64,000 nt of DNA, taken from the NCBI RefSeq assembly GCF_015326965.1, contig NZ_CP017659.1, forward strand, positions 5,460,001 to 5,524,000, in the 5' to 3' direction. Position 1 is the first letter of the stretch. Every line of letters starts with the position of its first letter. The translations under genes and the position numbers were made by a program. The DNA comes from Paenibacillus sp. JZ16 (GTDB taxonomy: Bacteria; Bacillota; Bacilli; Paenibacillales; Paenibacillaceae). Positions 46,977-55,275 of the stretch are shown here, one piece after another. Below the pieces are notes generated by a model that saw only the letters and a program-made list of their open reading frames with translations, was not told the DNA's origin and did not search any database.

Positions 46977-48524
46977 GTGGGTATCAAAAGAGCTTTGGTC
47001 AGCGTTTCGGATAAAACCGGCATCGTGGAGTTTTGCCGCGAGTTGTCTTCATTGGGTGTAGAGATCATTTCGACAGGGGGAACGAAGAACCTCCTCGCCA
47101 AAGAAGGAGTTCCTGTCATCGGCATCTCCGATGTGACCGGATTCCCTGAGATTCTGGACGGACGCGTCAAAACCCTTCATCCAGCCGTGCACAGCGGTCT
47201 GCTTGCCATTCGCGACAGCGAGGAGCATCAACGTCAGATGCAGGAGCTGGGCCTCGATTACATCGATCTGGTCGTGGTGAACCTGTACCCATTCCAGGAA
47301 ACGATCGCGAAGCCGGGTGTCGAGTATGAGGATGCAATCGAAAATATCGACATTGGCGGGCCGACGATGCTGCGTTCGGCTGCGAAAAACCATGCTTTTG
47401 TGAGCGTGGTTGTCGATGCGGCGGATTATGGCAGCGTGATCGAGGAAATCCGCGTCGGCGGCGACACGACGCTGGAAACCCGCAAACGTCTTGCAGCCAA
47501 GGTATTCCGTCATACGGCGGCCTACGATACGTTGATTTCCGACTATTTGTCGAATGTAACGGGCGATCCGCTTCCTGAGCGCTTTAGCGTCACCTACGAG
47601 AAAATTCAGGACCTTCGTTACGGCGAGAATCCACATCAAAAAGCGGCATTTTACCGTAAACCGCTGGCACCAGCGGGTACTTTGACGACCGCGGAGCAGC
47701 TGCACGGCAAAGAGCTCTCCTATAACAATATCAATGACGCGAACGCAGCCCTGCAGATCGTGAAGGAATTCGATGAGCCAACCGTGGTGGCCGTGAAGCA
47801 TATGAACCCTTGCGGCGTCGGCATCGGGACAAATGTGCTGGAAGCTTACCAAAAAGCTTACAACGCTGATCCGACATCCATCTTCGGCGGCATCGTGGCG
47901 GCGAACCGGACAATTGACGCTCCGACGGCGGATCTGCTGAAGGATATTTTCCTTGAAATTATCCTGGCACCGGATTTCACACCGGAGGCGCTGGAGATTC
48001 TGACGAAAAAGAAAAATATCCGTCTACTGAAGATGGGCGAGTTCGGCTCGGCCAAGGAGCGCCAAAGCACACTTGCGGTGACAACCATCGAAGGCGGCAT
48101 GATCGTACAGGAAAGCGATGTGCATTCCCTGGACGCCGCTGATCTGAAAGTTGCAACGGACCGGAAACCAACGGAAGAAGAGCTGAAGCAGCTGCTCTTC
48201 GGCTGGAAAGTGGTCAAGCACGTGAAATCTAATGCGATCGTATTGGCTGCAGACAACATGACCGTTGGCGTTGGCGCAGGCCAAATGAACCGTGTCGGCT
48301 CGGCGCGTATTGCGGTGGAACAGGCAGGAGAGAAAGCCAAGGGAGCCGTTCTCGCTTCCGATGCGTTCTTCCCGATGGGAGATACCGTGGAGCTTGCAGC
48401 GAAAGCCGGCATTACCGCCATCATTCAGCCGGGCGGCTCCATTAAGGATGAGGAATCCATCAAGGCAGCCAACGAATACGGGATCGCCATGGTCTTTACT
48501 GGCGTGCGGCATTTTAAACACTAA
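46977..48524 (+). CDS. purH: Bifunctional AICAR transformylase/IMP cyclohydrolase
   Basis: 515 aa from the GTG at 46977: AGGGGG is 7 nt upstream, while the in-frame ATG at 46971 abuts it. IMP cyclohydrolase domain first ([46 protein letters not shown]), then AICAR transformylase with [12 protein letters not shown] and [15 protein letters not shown]. Performs the last two steps to IMP. Confidence 0.97.
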   Translation: MGIKRALVSVSDKTGIVEFCRELSSLGVEIISTGGTKNLLAKEGVPVIGISDVTGFPEILDGRVKTLHPAVHSGLLAIRDSEEHQRQMQELGLDYIDLVVVNLYPFQETIAKPGVEYEDAIENIDIGGPTMLRSAAKNHAFVSVVVDAADYGSVIEEIRVGGDTTLETRKRLAAKVFRHTAAYDTLISDYLSNVTGDPLPERFSVTYEKIQDLRYGENPHQKAAFYRKPLAPAGTLTTAEQLHGKELSYNNINDANAALQIVKEFDEPTVVAVKHMNPCGVGIGTNVLEAYQKAYNADPTSIFGGIVAANRTIDAPTADLLKDIFLEIILAPDFTPEALEILTKKKNIRLLKMGEFGSAKERQSTLAVTTIEGGMIVQESDVHSLDAADLKVATDRKPTEEELKQLLFGWKVVKHVKSNAIVLAADNMTVGVGAGQMNRVGSARIAVEQAGEKAKGAVLASDAFFPMGDTVELAAKAGITAIIQPGGSIKDEESIKAANEYGIAMVFTGVRHFKH

Positions 48525-48541
48525 TTCATGAGCATAAAAAG

Positions 48542-48632
48542 GGGCTTCGCTGCAACCATGAGGCTGCAGCTGAAGATCACCTTTCAATCAGCAACATATA
48601 GAGGCGACGCCGCTCTTTCGAGCGCGCCGCCT
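48542..48632 (+). repeat. Two hairpins between purH and purD
   Basis: First: CTTCGCTGCAACC region pairs with GGCTGCAGCTGAAG (about 48545-48575). Second: GGCGACGCCGCTC pairs with GAGCGCGCCGCC around TTTC (about 48602-48632), followed by TTTAAGTTTAAGGG. No strong T tract; may attenuate or process the transcript before purD. Confidence 0.5.
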
Positions 48633-48742
48633 TTAAGTTTAAGGGAACCAGAAGGTGAAGATGATCTCACGCTTCGCCCTGTAAATCATTCATGTTATGA
48701 AATGTTGACGGTAAAGTTGAAATGAATTGGGAGGGGTAAACC

Positions 48743-50011
48743 ATGGATATTTTGGTTATCGGAGGTGGCGGAAGAGAGCATGCCATCGTATGGGCACTGG
48801 CAAAGAGCCTGAAAGCGGATAAGATTTACTGCGCACCCGGCAACGCCGGTATCGGACAGCTGGCCGAGTGCGTGCCGATCGCGGTATCGGAGTTTGAGAA
48901 GCTGGCGGCATTCGCCGTGGAGAAGCAGGTGGGACTCATTGTTGTCGGTCCGGATGATCCGCTGGCTGACGGCATCGTAGATGCATTCGACGCTACAGGC
49001 ATCCCGGTATTCGGTCCGCGCAAAAATGCAGCCGAAATTGAGGGCAGCAAAACTTTTATGAAGGACTTGCTCCATAAATACGGCATTCCGACGGCAGCCT
49101 ACGCGAAGTTCGACGATTACGAGAAGGCGCTAGCTTACTTGCGCCAGCAAGGCGCACCGATCGTCGTGAAAGCGGACGGGCTCGCAGCCGGCAAGGGTGT
49201 TACCGTTGCGCGGACGATCGAGGAAGCCGAGCAGGCGCTCAGCGACATTATGCAATCGAAGGTGTTTGGCGATGCGGGAAGCCGGGTGGTCATCGAGGAG
49301 TTCCTGGAAGGCCAGGAAATGTCGATCCTCGCCTTTGTGGATGGTGAAACCGTGAAGCCGATGTCGGCGGCACAGGATCATAAACCGGCTTATGATGGAG
49401 ATTTGGGACCGAATACAGGTGGGATGGGAACGTATTCTCCATTGCCTCATATTCAGTCATCTGTCATTGAAGAGGCCATTGAGACGATTATCAAGCCCAC
49501 AGCGAAAGCGATGGTTGCGGAAGGTCGTCCGTTCCGGGGCGTTCTGTTCGCCGGATTGATGATTACGCCGGACGGAAAACCGAAGACCATTGAGTTCAAC
49601 GCCAGATTTGGCGATCCGGAAACACAGGTCGTATTGCCGCGCTTGAAGACGGATCTGCTTGAGGTATTCCTTGCTGCCGTTAACGGAAACCTGGCTGATT
49701 TAGAACTGGAGTGGAGTGACGAAGCAGCGGTATGCGTCATCCTGGCTTCCGGCGGGTATCCTGCATCGTATCCAAAAGGAATTGCCATCAATGGGCTGGA
49801 TAACGAGCAGGACGGAACGATTGTATTTCATGCGGGAACCTCCCGCGATGCTGATGGAACGTGGAGAACGAATGGCGGCCGTGTCCTGGGCGTTGTCGGA
49901 CTAGGGGCAGATATCGCATCCGCACGGGCGAAAGCGTATGAGCGTGCAGAAGCGATTTTGTTTGAAGGCAAGCAGAACCGGACGGATATTGCGCTGAAGG
50001 CGCTTGTGTAG
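48743..50011 (+). CDS. purD: Phosphoribosylamine-glycine ligase
   Basis: 422 aa ATP-grasp GAR synthetase. N-terminal MDILVIGGGGREHAI, VVGPDDPLADGI, ATP-grasp KADGLAAGKGVTVA (about residues 143-156), GPNTGGMGTYSP and TIEFNARFGDPETQVVLPR. Joins glycine to phosphoribosylamine. ATG behind TGGGAGGGG. Last gene of the operon, closed by a strong terminator. Confidence 0.97.
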   Translation: MDILVIGGGGREHAIVWALAKSLKADKIYCAPGNAGIGQLAECVPIAVSEFEKLAAFAVEKQVGLIVVGPDDPLADGIVDAFDATGIPVFGPRKNAAEIEGSKTFMKDLLHKYGIPTAAYAKFDDYEKALAYLRQQGAPIVVKADGLAAGKGVTVARTIEEAEQALSDIMQSKVFGDAGSRVVIEEFLEGQEMSILAFVDGETVKPMSAAQDHKPAYDGDLGPNTGGMGTYSPLPHIQSSVIEEAIETIIKPTAKAMVAEGRPFRGVLFAGLMITPDGKPKTIEFNARFGDPETQVVLPRLKTDLLEVFLAAVNGNLADLELEWSDEAAVCVILASGGYPASYPKGIAINGLDNEQDGTIVFHAGTSRDADGTWRTNGGRVLGVVGLGADIASARAKAYERAEAILFEGKQNRTDIALKALV

Positions 50012-50046
50012 AGTCATTTTTTTGACTGATAAAATAAATATAATTG

Positions 50047-50085
50047 AAACAAAAGGAGTCTTCTTGAAGAAGACTCCTTTTGTTT
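50047..50085 (+). terminator. Terminator of the purine operon
   Basis: Perfect 19-bp arms: AAACAAAAGGAGTCTTCTT (50047-50065) with its complement at 50067-50085, leaving one central base; the 3' arm includes TTTTGTTT. Bidirectional by symmetry. Confidence 0.93.
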
Positions 50086-50439
50086 GTATTCATAAATGGA
50101 TTCACGGGCCTAACGTCTATTCAGACCTCTTTGGTCAGTTGATTATTTTGCATAAACTTAACTCTAACATAAATGTGTCTGTCTGGAATGGGACCATAGG
50201 CGCTGTCCGTAATAGGAGCAGATAGCCGTACGCTGCACGATGATGCCTTGTATTAATTTATGCTTCGTTCAGTTTCTGTTTACCTAATGTTAACTTTGCA
50301 TAGATAGGATGAATAAGAAAGGATAGAGTTGATCCATTCCCAGCACCTTTCAACAGATATTCTGAGTCTTTGGGAGTTGACTCTGTTATATAATAAAAGC
50401 AACTGTTTGTTGAAATATGAAAAGATGGAGAAAAATGCT
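50086..50439. other. Intergenic region before the lantibiotic-type locus
   Basis: About 350 bp, AT-richer than the purine operon. 50086-50270 shows nothing recognisable. A direct-repeat box (50279-50294) and promoter-like sequence follow, then an A-rich leader to the response regulator start. Confidence 0.65.
50279..50294 (+). promoter_or_regulatory. Candidate response-regulator box 1 (TTTAC-N6-TTAAC)
   Basis: TTTAC (50279-50283) and TTAAC (50290-50294) are direct half-sites 11 bp apart, the one-turn spacing of OmpR-family regulators such as SpaR/NisR. The flanks (TGTTTACCT, TGTTAA) recur before the ABC genes at 52248. Confidence 0.6.
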
Positions 50440-51157
50440 ATGGATAACATTTCGGTTTTGCTTGTAGATGATGAACAAGGCTTATGCGATATGTTGACTA
50501 CCGTGTTGAAGAAGGAAGGCTTTCGGCATATTCGAAGTGTGGGCACAGGGCAGGAAGCGGTGCGAACATTAACGGAGTTTAATCCGGACGTCATCATACT
50601 GGATGTCATGCTTCCGGATGAGGACGGCTTCGAGGTGTGCCGAAAAATTCGCAAAATGACCGAAACGCCGATCCTTTTTCTTACCGCCCGGGATGCTGAC
50701 TTGGACAAGCTGATGGGGTTTGGCATTGGCGGGGACGATTATATTACGAAACCATTTAATCCGTTGGAGGTTGTTGCCCGCACCAAAGCTCGTCTGAAAT
50801 ATAAAACACAGCGGGAACAAGAGGCTCAGCCGCGATTAACTCAAACTGGATTTTGGTTATTTTAGGCTGGATCTTGCAGCCGGGGAACTGATCGTAAATG
50901 GCAAGCAAGTGGAGTGCCCGGCACGTGAATGGGAGCTGCTTGTATTTCTGTGCCGACATCCGAACCGTATTTTTAGTACGCGTCAATTATACGAATCGGT
51001 CTGGAAGGAGCCCTACCTTGGAGATGAGAAGACGGTTGTAATCCATATTTTCAGACTGCGAAAAAGGGTGGAGCCTGATTCCAGAAACCCAAGGTTTATT
51101 GTTAACGTTCGTGGACTTGGCTACAAAATGCTGGCCCCAAGAAAGGAAAAAGAATGA
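50440..51157 (+). pseudogene. OmpR-family response regulator, frameshifted
   Basis: ATG at 50440 (GGAG upstream). Receiver is intact: LLVDDEQGLCD, LDVMLPDEDGFEVCRKIR, TARDADLDKLMGFGIGGDDYITKPF. At TTTT 50851-50854 one extra T shifts into a stop at 50863-50865. Removing one T continues as FGYFRLDLAAGELIVNGKQV into a complete winged-helix domain (REWELLVFLCRHPNR, IHIFRLRKRVEPD, VRGLGYKML) ending at 51157, ~238 aa. The stop overlaps the kinase start (ATGA). Real mutation or assembly error cannot be told apart here. Confidence 0.85.
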
Positions 51158-52224
51158 ATCCAATGGTCACAATGGCTTTTCGCTTTATCAAGATAACCAT
51201 TATTTTGGTGATGATGTTTGTCCTGAGTTTTATTTTATGCACGGTGATATTTATATATCTTCAGGATTGGATGAGTCCCCGGGGCACGATATCCATGAAG
51301 ACTTTTTTAGCTGTTACGGGCATCGTGTTAATGGCTATTTTTTTCATGGCTTTCGGTTGGTGCGTGGGCAAACCGCTTACTTATTTAATACGCTGGATCA
51401 ACCAATTATCCGAAAGAAATTACAGCCAGCCGCAGGAACATTTCCATCAGCCGAGCGAAGGCTCATTACCTCATAACAACTATCGTTATCCGTATATCTT
51501 ATATAAAGAATTATTTGATCGAATGACGCAATTATCGAATCAACTCCTGCAAAGTGAGACCGAGCGATTAAATATGGAAGTCAAGAAGCAGGAATGGATT
51601 GCGTCGATCAGCCATGATCTCAAGACGCCTTTGTCGTACATCGAAGGCTATGCTCATATGCTCTCAGCCGCCGATTATGATTGGACCGATGAGGAGAAAC
51701 AGAATTTTAGCAGGCAGATCAGCGGCAAGACCATGGAAATGAAGCAGCTAATTCATGATTTAAACCAAACAGGCCGGTGGTCAGTCGAACAGTTCCCGAT
51801 GAATAGAAAATCTGATGATATAGTGAATTTTCTGCGCGATATGATGATAGATATCGCAAACCACCCGTTAGCTGAGAATGCGTCATTTATGTTTACTACC
51901 GAAAAGGATGTTTGCTTGATGGATTTTGACAGAAATCTGTTAGGACGAGCCTTTCAAAATGTATTAATGAATGCGGTTATCCATAATCCGTCCGGCACCC
52001 AGGTTAAATGCAATATCTCTATTAAAGGAAACAAATGTTTCATTGTGATCGAGGATGATGGAAACGGGATCGAGGATACGGTATTAAGACAGGCTTTGGA
52101 TCAATCCGGTAGAGGAATCGCTATAGCCAATGCCTTTGTGGAAGCCCATGCAGGCTGCATGAGCATTCTGCCCGCAGAGGGTAAGGGCACCCGTGTTGAA
52201 ATTGTGTTGCCGGTCCGCCTGTAA
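51154..52224 (+). CDS. Sensor histidine kinase of a lantibiotic-type two-component system
   Basis: 356 aa. Two transmembrane segments (about residues 10-33 and 47-70) with a very short external loop, then a HAMP-like linker. H-box WIASISHDLKTPLSYIEGY (about residue 155), N-box FQNVLMNAVIHNPSG and G-boxes IEDDGNGIED and GRGIAIANAFVEAH. Coupled by ATGA to the frameshifted regulator gene. The adjacent immunity-like ABC genes suggest sensing of a cell-envelope peptide. Confidence 0.93.
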   Translation: MNPMVTMAFRFIKITIILVMMFVLSFILCTVIFIYLQDWMSPRGTISMKTFLAVTGIVLMAIFFMAFGWCVGKPLTYLIRWINQLSERNYSQPQEHFHQPSEGSLPHNNYRYPYILYKELFDRMTQLSNQLLQSETERLNMEVKKQEWIASISHDLKTPLSYIEGYAHMLSAADYDWTDEEKQNFSRQISGKTMEMKQLIHDLNQTGRWSVEQFPMNRKSDDIVNFLRDMMIDIANHPLAENASFMFTTEKDVCLMDFDRNLLGRAFQNVLMNAVIHNPSGTQVKCNISIKGNKCFIVIEDDGNGIEDTVLRQALDQSGRGIAIANAFVEAHAGCMSILPAEGKGTRVEIVLPVRL

Positions 52225-52247
52225 ATTATTATATCGTTCATTCCTTG

Positions 52248-52263
52248 TTTACCTGTTGTTAAT
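52248..52263 (+). promoter_or_regulatory. Candidate response-regulator box 2 (TTTAC-N6-TTAAT)
   Basis: TTTAC (52248-52252) and TTAAT (52259-52263), 11 bp apart, within the same TTGTTTACCT-N2-TGTTAA context as box 1. It lies 53 bp before the ABC ATPase start, next to possible -10 sequences (TAAACT). Confidence 0.6.
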
Positions 52264-52315
52264 TTTCCGTTGCTAAACTTAAAGTATTAGCAATGCCAAG
52301 CAGGAGGAATTAATA

Positions 52316-53236
52316 ATGGACGATTATGCAATCGATACACAGGAGTTGACCCGACGGTTCGGGAAGCGGGAAACGGTTAAGCAGATTAATTTGAAGGTCC
52401 CTAAGCGGGAAATCTATGGATTTCTGGGGCCCAATGGCGCTGGTAAAACAACAACGATTCGAATGCTCCTTGGACTGATCCGTTCGTCATCAGGTGATAT
52501 TCGTATCCTAGGCAAGGATCTGAACAAGTACAGAATGGACATTTTAAAGGATGTCGGTTCTCTCGTAGAATCCCCTTCATACTATGCTCACCTATCAGGA
52601 TATAAGAATCTGAAGATTATGGCGTTAATCCATGGAATACAAGAATCCAGGATTCAGGAGGTTCTGGAATGGGTGAGACTGAGCCAGGCGGCTCATCGGC
52701 CGGTCAAAAGTTATTCTCTTGGTATGAAGCAGCGGCTTGGGATCGCGATGGCGCTTATTACAAATCCCAAATTGTTGATTCTAGATGAGCCCACAAATGG
52801 ACTTGATCCATCGGGAATTCAAGAAATTCGAGAGCTGATTACACGACTTCCCCGCGATTTTGATATCACTGTACTGCTTTCAAGCCATTTGCTGAGTGAA
52901 ATCGAGCAGGTTGCAACGTGGGTAGGAATTATTAATCAAGGGGAATTGATCTTCCAAGGACCGCTGCAGGAATTAACGGATCGCAGTAAGCCTTATGTCT
53001 GGGTGGAGATGGACCGGCCCCTGGAAGCAGCAGCAGCTCTGAATAGTCAAGGCTTTGATGCGGTGCCGGAAATAACAACAGGTCAGATCCGTACCTCCAT
53101 GATCGACAGGCCGCAATCAGCCGAAATGATTCGTTTCCTTGTCAATCATCAGTATGATGTCTACCGGGTAACGGAGAAGAAGAAAACCCTTGAGGAAATC
53201 TTCCTGGAATTAACCGGTCAGGAGAACAGCTTATGA
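52316..53236 (+). CDS. Lantibiotic-immunity-type ABC transporter ATP-binding protein (BcrA/NisF-like)
   Basis: 306 aa. Walker A GPNGAGKTTT (about residues 40-49), Q-loop SLVESPSYYAHLSGYKN, signature YSLGMKQRLGIAMAL, Walker B LLILDEPTNGLDPSG and H-loop LLSSHLLSEIE; C-terminal ~90 residues typical of BcrA-type ATPases. ATG behind GGAGGAATTA. Works with the two small permeases downstream to remove bacitracin- or lantibiotic-like peptides from the membrane. Confidence 0.93.
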   Translation: MDDYAIDTQELTRRFGKRETVKQINLKVPKREIYGFLGPNGAGKTTTIRMLLGLIRSSSGDIRILGKDLNKYRMDILKDVGSLVESPSYYAHLSGYKNLKIMALIHGIQESRIQEVLEWVRLSQAAHRPVKSYSLGMKQRLGIAMALITNPKLLILDEPTNGLDPSGIQEIRELITRLPRDFDITVLLSSHLLSEIEQVATWVGIINQGELIFQGPLQELTDRSKPYVWVEMDRPLEAAAALNSQGFDAVPEITTGQIRTSMIDRPQSAEMIRFLVNHQYDVYRVTEKKKTLEEIFLELTGQENSL

Positions 53237-53940
53237 TGCTGGAGCTGATGCGTGCAGAAGGATTAAAACTTAAGTTATTATGCCGGTGGATGCCTGTAAT
53301 CCAGGGCATAATCCTGATCAGCATGACGGCCTTGGAGTGGTATCTTTATTTTCGTCAAGGTCCAGGTGGAATCTATGCCGGCTTTGCGGTCATGTACATG
53401 TTTTTGTCTTTCGTTTTTTTATTGGGGATTACGCTTCTAGCCAGCATTATGGCCGGTACCGAGCACGAAACCAAGGCATGGAAGCAGCTGCTTGCGATGC
53501 CTGTTCCCAAAGCGTCTGTGTATCTGGCTAAACTTTTATGGATCCTTGTATTACAGTTATGTGCCGCAATCATTACGATCATGGGGATGTGCCTGATTTG
53601 GGTTCTGTATTCGAATGAACCGATACCTTGGGGAATCATGATATTGCAGCCTCTGTTCGCCTGCTTATCGACATTGCCGATGATGGCTATTCAGCTCTGG
53701 CTGTCCACGGTGTTTTCGAACCAGGCTTTACCGCTGGCTCTCGGGATATTCGGCTCCATAACCAGCTTGTTTTTAGCGCGAAGCAATTCTCTTATCATTC
53801 AAATCCTTCCCTGGTCGTATCCGGCACTATCCAGCCCGCTGATCCCTGGCCATATGCAGTGGATAGGAATCTCACTTGGAGTAGGGTTCATGCTGACGGT
53901 GCTGGGAGCTCTCCTGTTTGCCAGAAGAGAATTTGAATAG
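53233..53940 (+). CDS. Lantibiotic-immunity-type ABC permease, subunit 1 (NisE/EpiE-like)
   Basis: 235 aa, six hydrophobic segments, ABC-2 type. N-terminal MRAEGLKLK is typical of this permease family; GTEHETKAWKQLLAMPVPKA is the cytoplasmic coupling region (about residues 75-94). Start overlaps the ATPase stop (ATGATG). Probably forms a heterodimer with the next gene product. Confidence 0.9.
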   Translation: MMLELMRAEGLKLKLLCRWMPVIQGIILISMTALEWYLYFRQGPGGIYAGFAVMYMFLSFVFLLGITLLASIMAGTEHETKAWKQLLAMPVPKASVYLAKLLWILVLQLCAAIITIMGMCLIWVLYSNEPIPWGIMILQPLFACLSTLPMMAIQLWLSTVFSNQALPLALGIFGSITSLFLARSNSLIIQILPWSYPALSSPLIPGHMQWIGISLGVGFMLTVLGALLFARREFE

Positions 53941-53954
53941 GGGGTGCTGCCATT

Positions 53955-54689
53955 ATGAGAATGCTGATACGTGCTGAAGGAATCAAGCTTCAATGGAGTG
54001 TCATCACAGTGCTCATCGTATTGGACACGCTGATTAACTCAGCGATGGGAGCGATGCAGCTTGAGAGCTTAAAGGAATTTTTCCCGCCCAGCTGGTTGAC
54101 GCTCTATATCCATAGCGTTAATTTACACTCTATGTTTTTCTATCCTTTGTACAGCGCAATTATAGCCTCCTTATTATGCTTATATGAGCACCGGGACGGG
54201 GGCTGGAAGATAGTCATGAGTATGCCGATCCCCCGCAACAGGCTCTTCTATGCAAAATATATGATGCTCATTGGGATTTTGGGGCTGGTGCAGGTCGTTT
54301 TTTTACTCGGTTATGTAGCAACGGGATATCTTGTTGAAGCGCCTGGTGAGATTCCGTGGGAGACGTTACTCTATTCCATTATCGGAGGATGGATCGGTAT
54401 TTTACCTCTTGCTGCCTTACAGCTTATCGTTTCAATAAGAGTTCGGAATTTTGGAGCCTCCCTGGCGATGTCTCTGGGATATGTGGTGCCGAATATCGTG
54501 CTGACAGGTTTTCATTCTGCCATTGGGGCTTGGCTTCCATTCACGATTCCCTACTATGTCATGATGCCACAGGCAGCGCTCTACGCGCCGCGAGTTGAAC
54601 CTTATAGCCTGTGGTTCATCGTGTTATTTACAGGTATCGTATATTTGTTAATGGGGAAGCGTTTTGTTGAAAAAAGAGATTGGTTGTAG
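53955..54689 (+). CDS. Lantibiotic-immunity-type ABC permease, subunit 2 (NisG/EpiG-like)
   Basis: 244 aa, six hydrophobic segments. N-terminal MLIRAEGIKLQW and coupling region EHRDGGWKIVMSMPIPRNR (about residues 77-95) parallel the preceding permease, so the two are homologous. ATG behind AGGGGGTGCTGCC. Last gene of the ABC operon. Confidence 0.9.
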   Translation: MRMLIRAEGIKLQWSVITVLIVLDTLINSAMGAMQLESLKEFFPPSWLTLYIHSVNLHSMFFYPLYSAIIASLLCLYEHRDGGWKIVMSMPIPRNRLFYAKYMMLIGILGLVQVVFLLGYVATGYLVEAPGEIPWETLLYSIIGGWIGILPLAALQLIVSIRVRNFGASLAMSLGYVVPNIVLTGFHSAIGAWLPFTIPYYVMMPQAALYAPRVEPYSLWFIVLFTGIVYLLMGKRFVEKRDWL

Positions 54690-54729
54690 CCCATTTGCTA
54701 GCATATTGATAATAAATAAGTTTCTTTAG

Positions 54730-54762
54730 CCCTGGTGCAGCAAACACCAGGGTCTATTATAT
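54730..54762 (+). terminator. Terminator of the lantibiotic-type ABC operon
   Basis: CCCTGGTG (54730-54737) pairs with CACCAGGG (54745-54752), followed by the moderately T-rich TCTATTATATT. Confidence 0.7.
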
Positions 54763-54910
54763 TCTAAGGCCCCCTGGTCACGGAATAATCAAGCTTATTA
54801 ACGCATATGAAAGATAAGGATGGGGCTGGGCTACTTTCTAACCGGGGTGACGTCTAATTTTAAGGGCGTCAATGGTATATATATATCAGTGAAAGAAAGA
54901 AGCGCAACTA

Positions 54911-54930
54911 TTGCGCAAACGTTTGTGCAA
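54911..54930 (+). promoter_or_regulatory. LacI/MalR-type operator 1
   Basis: TTGCGCAAACGTTTGTGCAA is palindromic except for one symmetric pair, with the central CG typical of LacI-family sites and the GCAAACGTTTGC core of MalR-type maltose repressors. ~190 bp upstream of the promoter. Confidence 0.75.
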
Positions 54931-55084
54931 CATTGGAGCGTTTTGCAGCCATTCTTGTCCGATTTGGGGAGTAGAATGACTGAATTGCACTGCATATGCA
55001 CAACTATTTTTATGATAACTTACGAAATACAGTGAATAGTGAAGGTAACAAGAGATTATATGCTTAAAACGGGTAAAAATGATC

Positions 55085-55125
55085 TGTGCAAACGTTTTTA
55101 CATTCGATAATAAATGTTGTATGAT
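55085..55125 (+). promoter_or_regulatory. Maltodextrin operon promoter with operator 2
   Basis: TTTACA (-35, 55097-55102), a 17-bp spacer and TATGAT (-10, 55120-55125). A second LacI-type site, TGTGCAAACGTTTTTACA (55085-55102), covers the -35 box. Confidence 0.75.
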
Positions 55126-55213
55126 GTTTTCAGTGAATGAAGCGCTTTCTCGACGGGATTTTTCCTGAGTATCTCGCCAGATGCTACATAGAAAAAGAGA
55201 CGCTGAAAATTTC

Positions 55214-55229
55214 TGAAATCGTTTGCGCA
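55214..55229 (+). promoter_or_regulatory. LacI-type operator 3 / possible cre site
   Basis: TGAAATCGTTTGCGCA: the right half repeats the left half of operator 1 in inverse, and the left half fits a CcpA cre. It lies downstream of the promoter in the leader, where it could act as a roadblock. A partial cre-like GAAGCGCTTTC occurs at about 55139-55149. Confidence 0.6.
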
Positions 55230-55275
55230 GATTTCCAACATTTTCTGATCATTTATTGAGAGGGGTAATCATGGA

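Larger units (their letters stand above)
54690..55275. other. Intergenic region before the maltodextrin operon
   Basis: About 590 bp. Terminator hairpin at 54730-54762; 54770-54900 shows nothing convincing. Three LacI-type operators (54911-54930, 55085-55102, 55214-55229) and a promoter (55097-55125) follow. A 71-codon ORF at 54820-55035 overlaps an operator and has no ribosome binding site, so it is not called. Confidence 0.75.

Noticed and set aside
54820..55035. 71-codon ORF before the maltodextrin operon
   Set aside because: Overlaps an operator palindrome, lacks a ribosome binding site and has no protein-like pattern.
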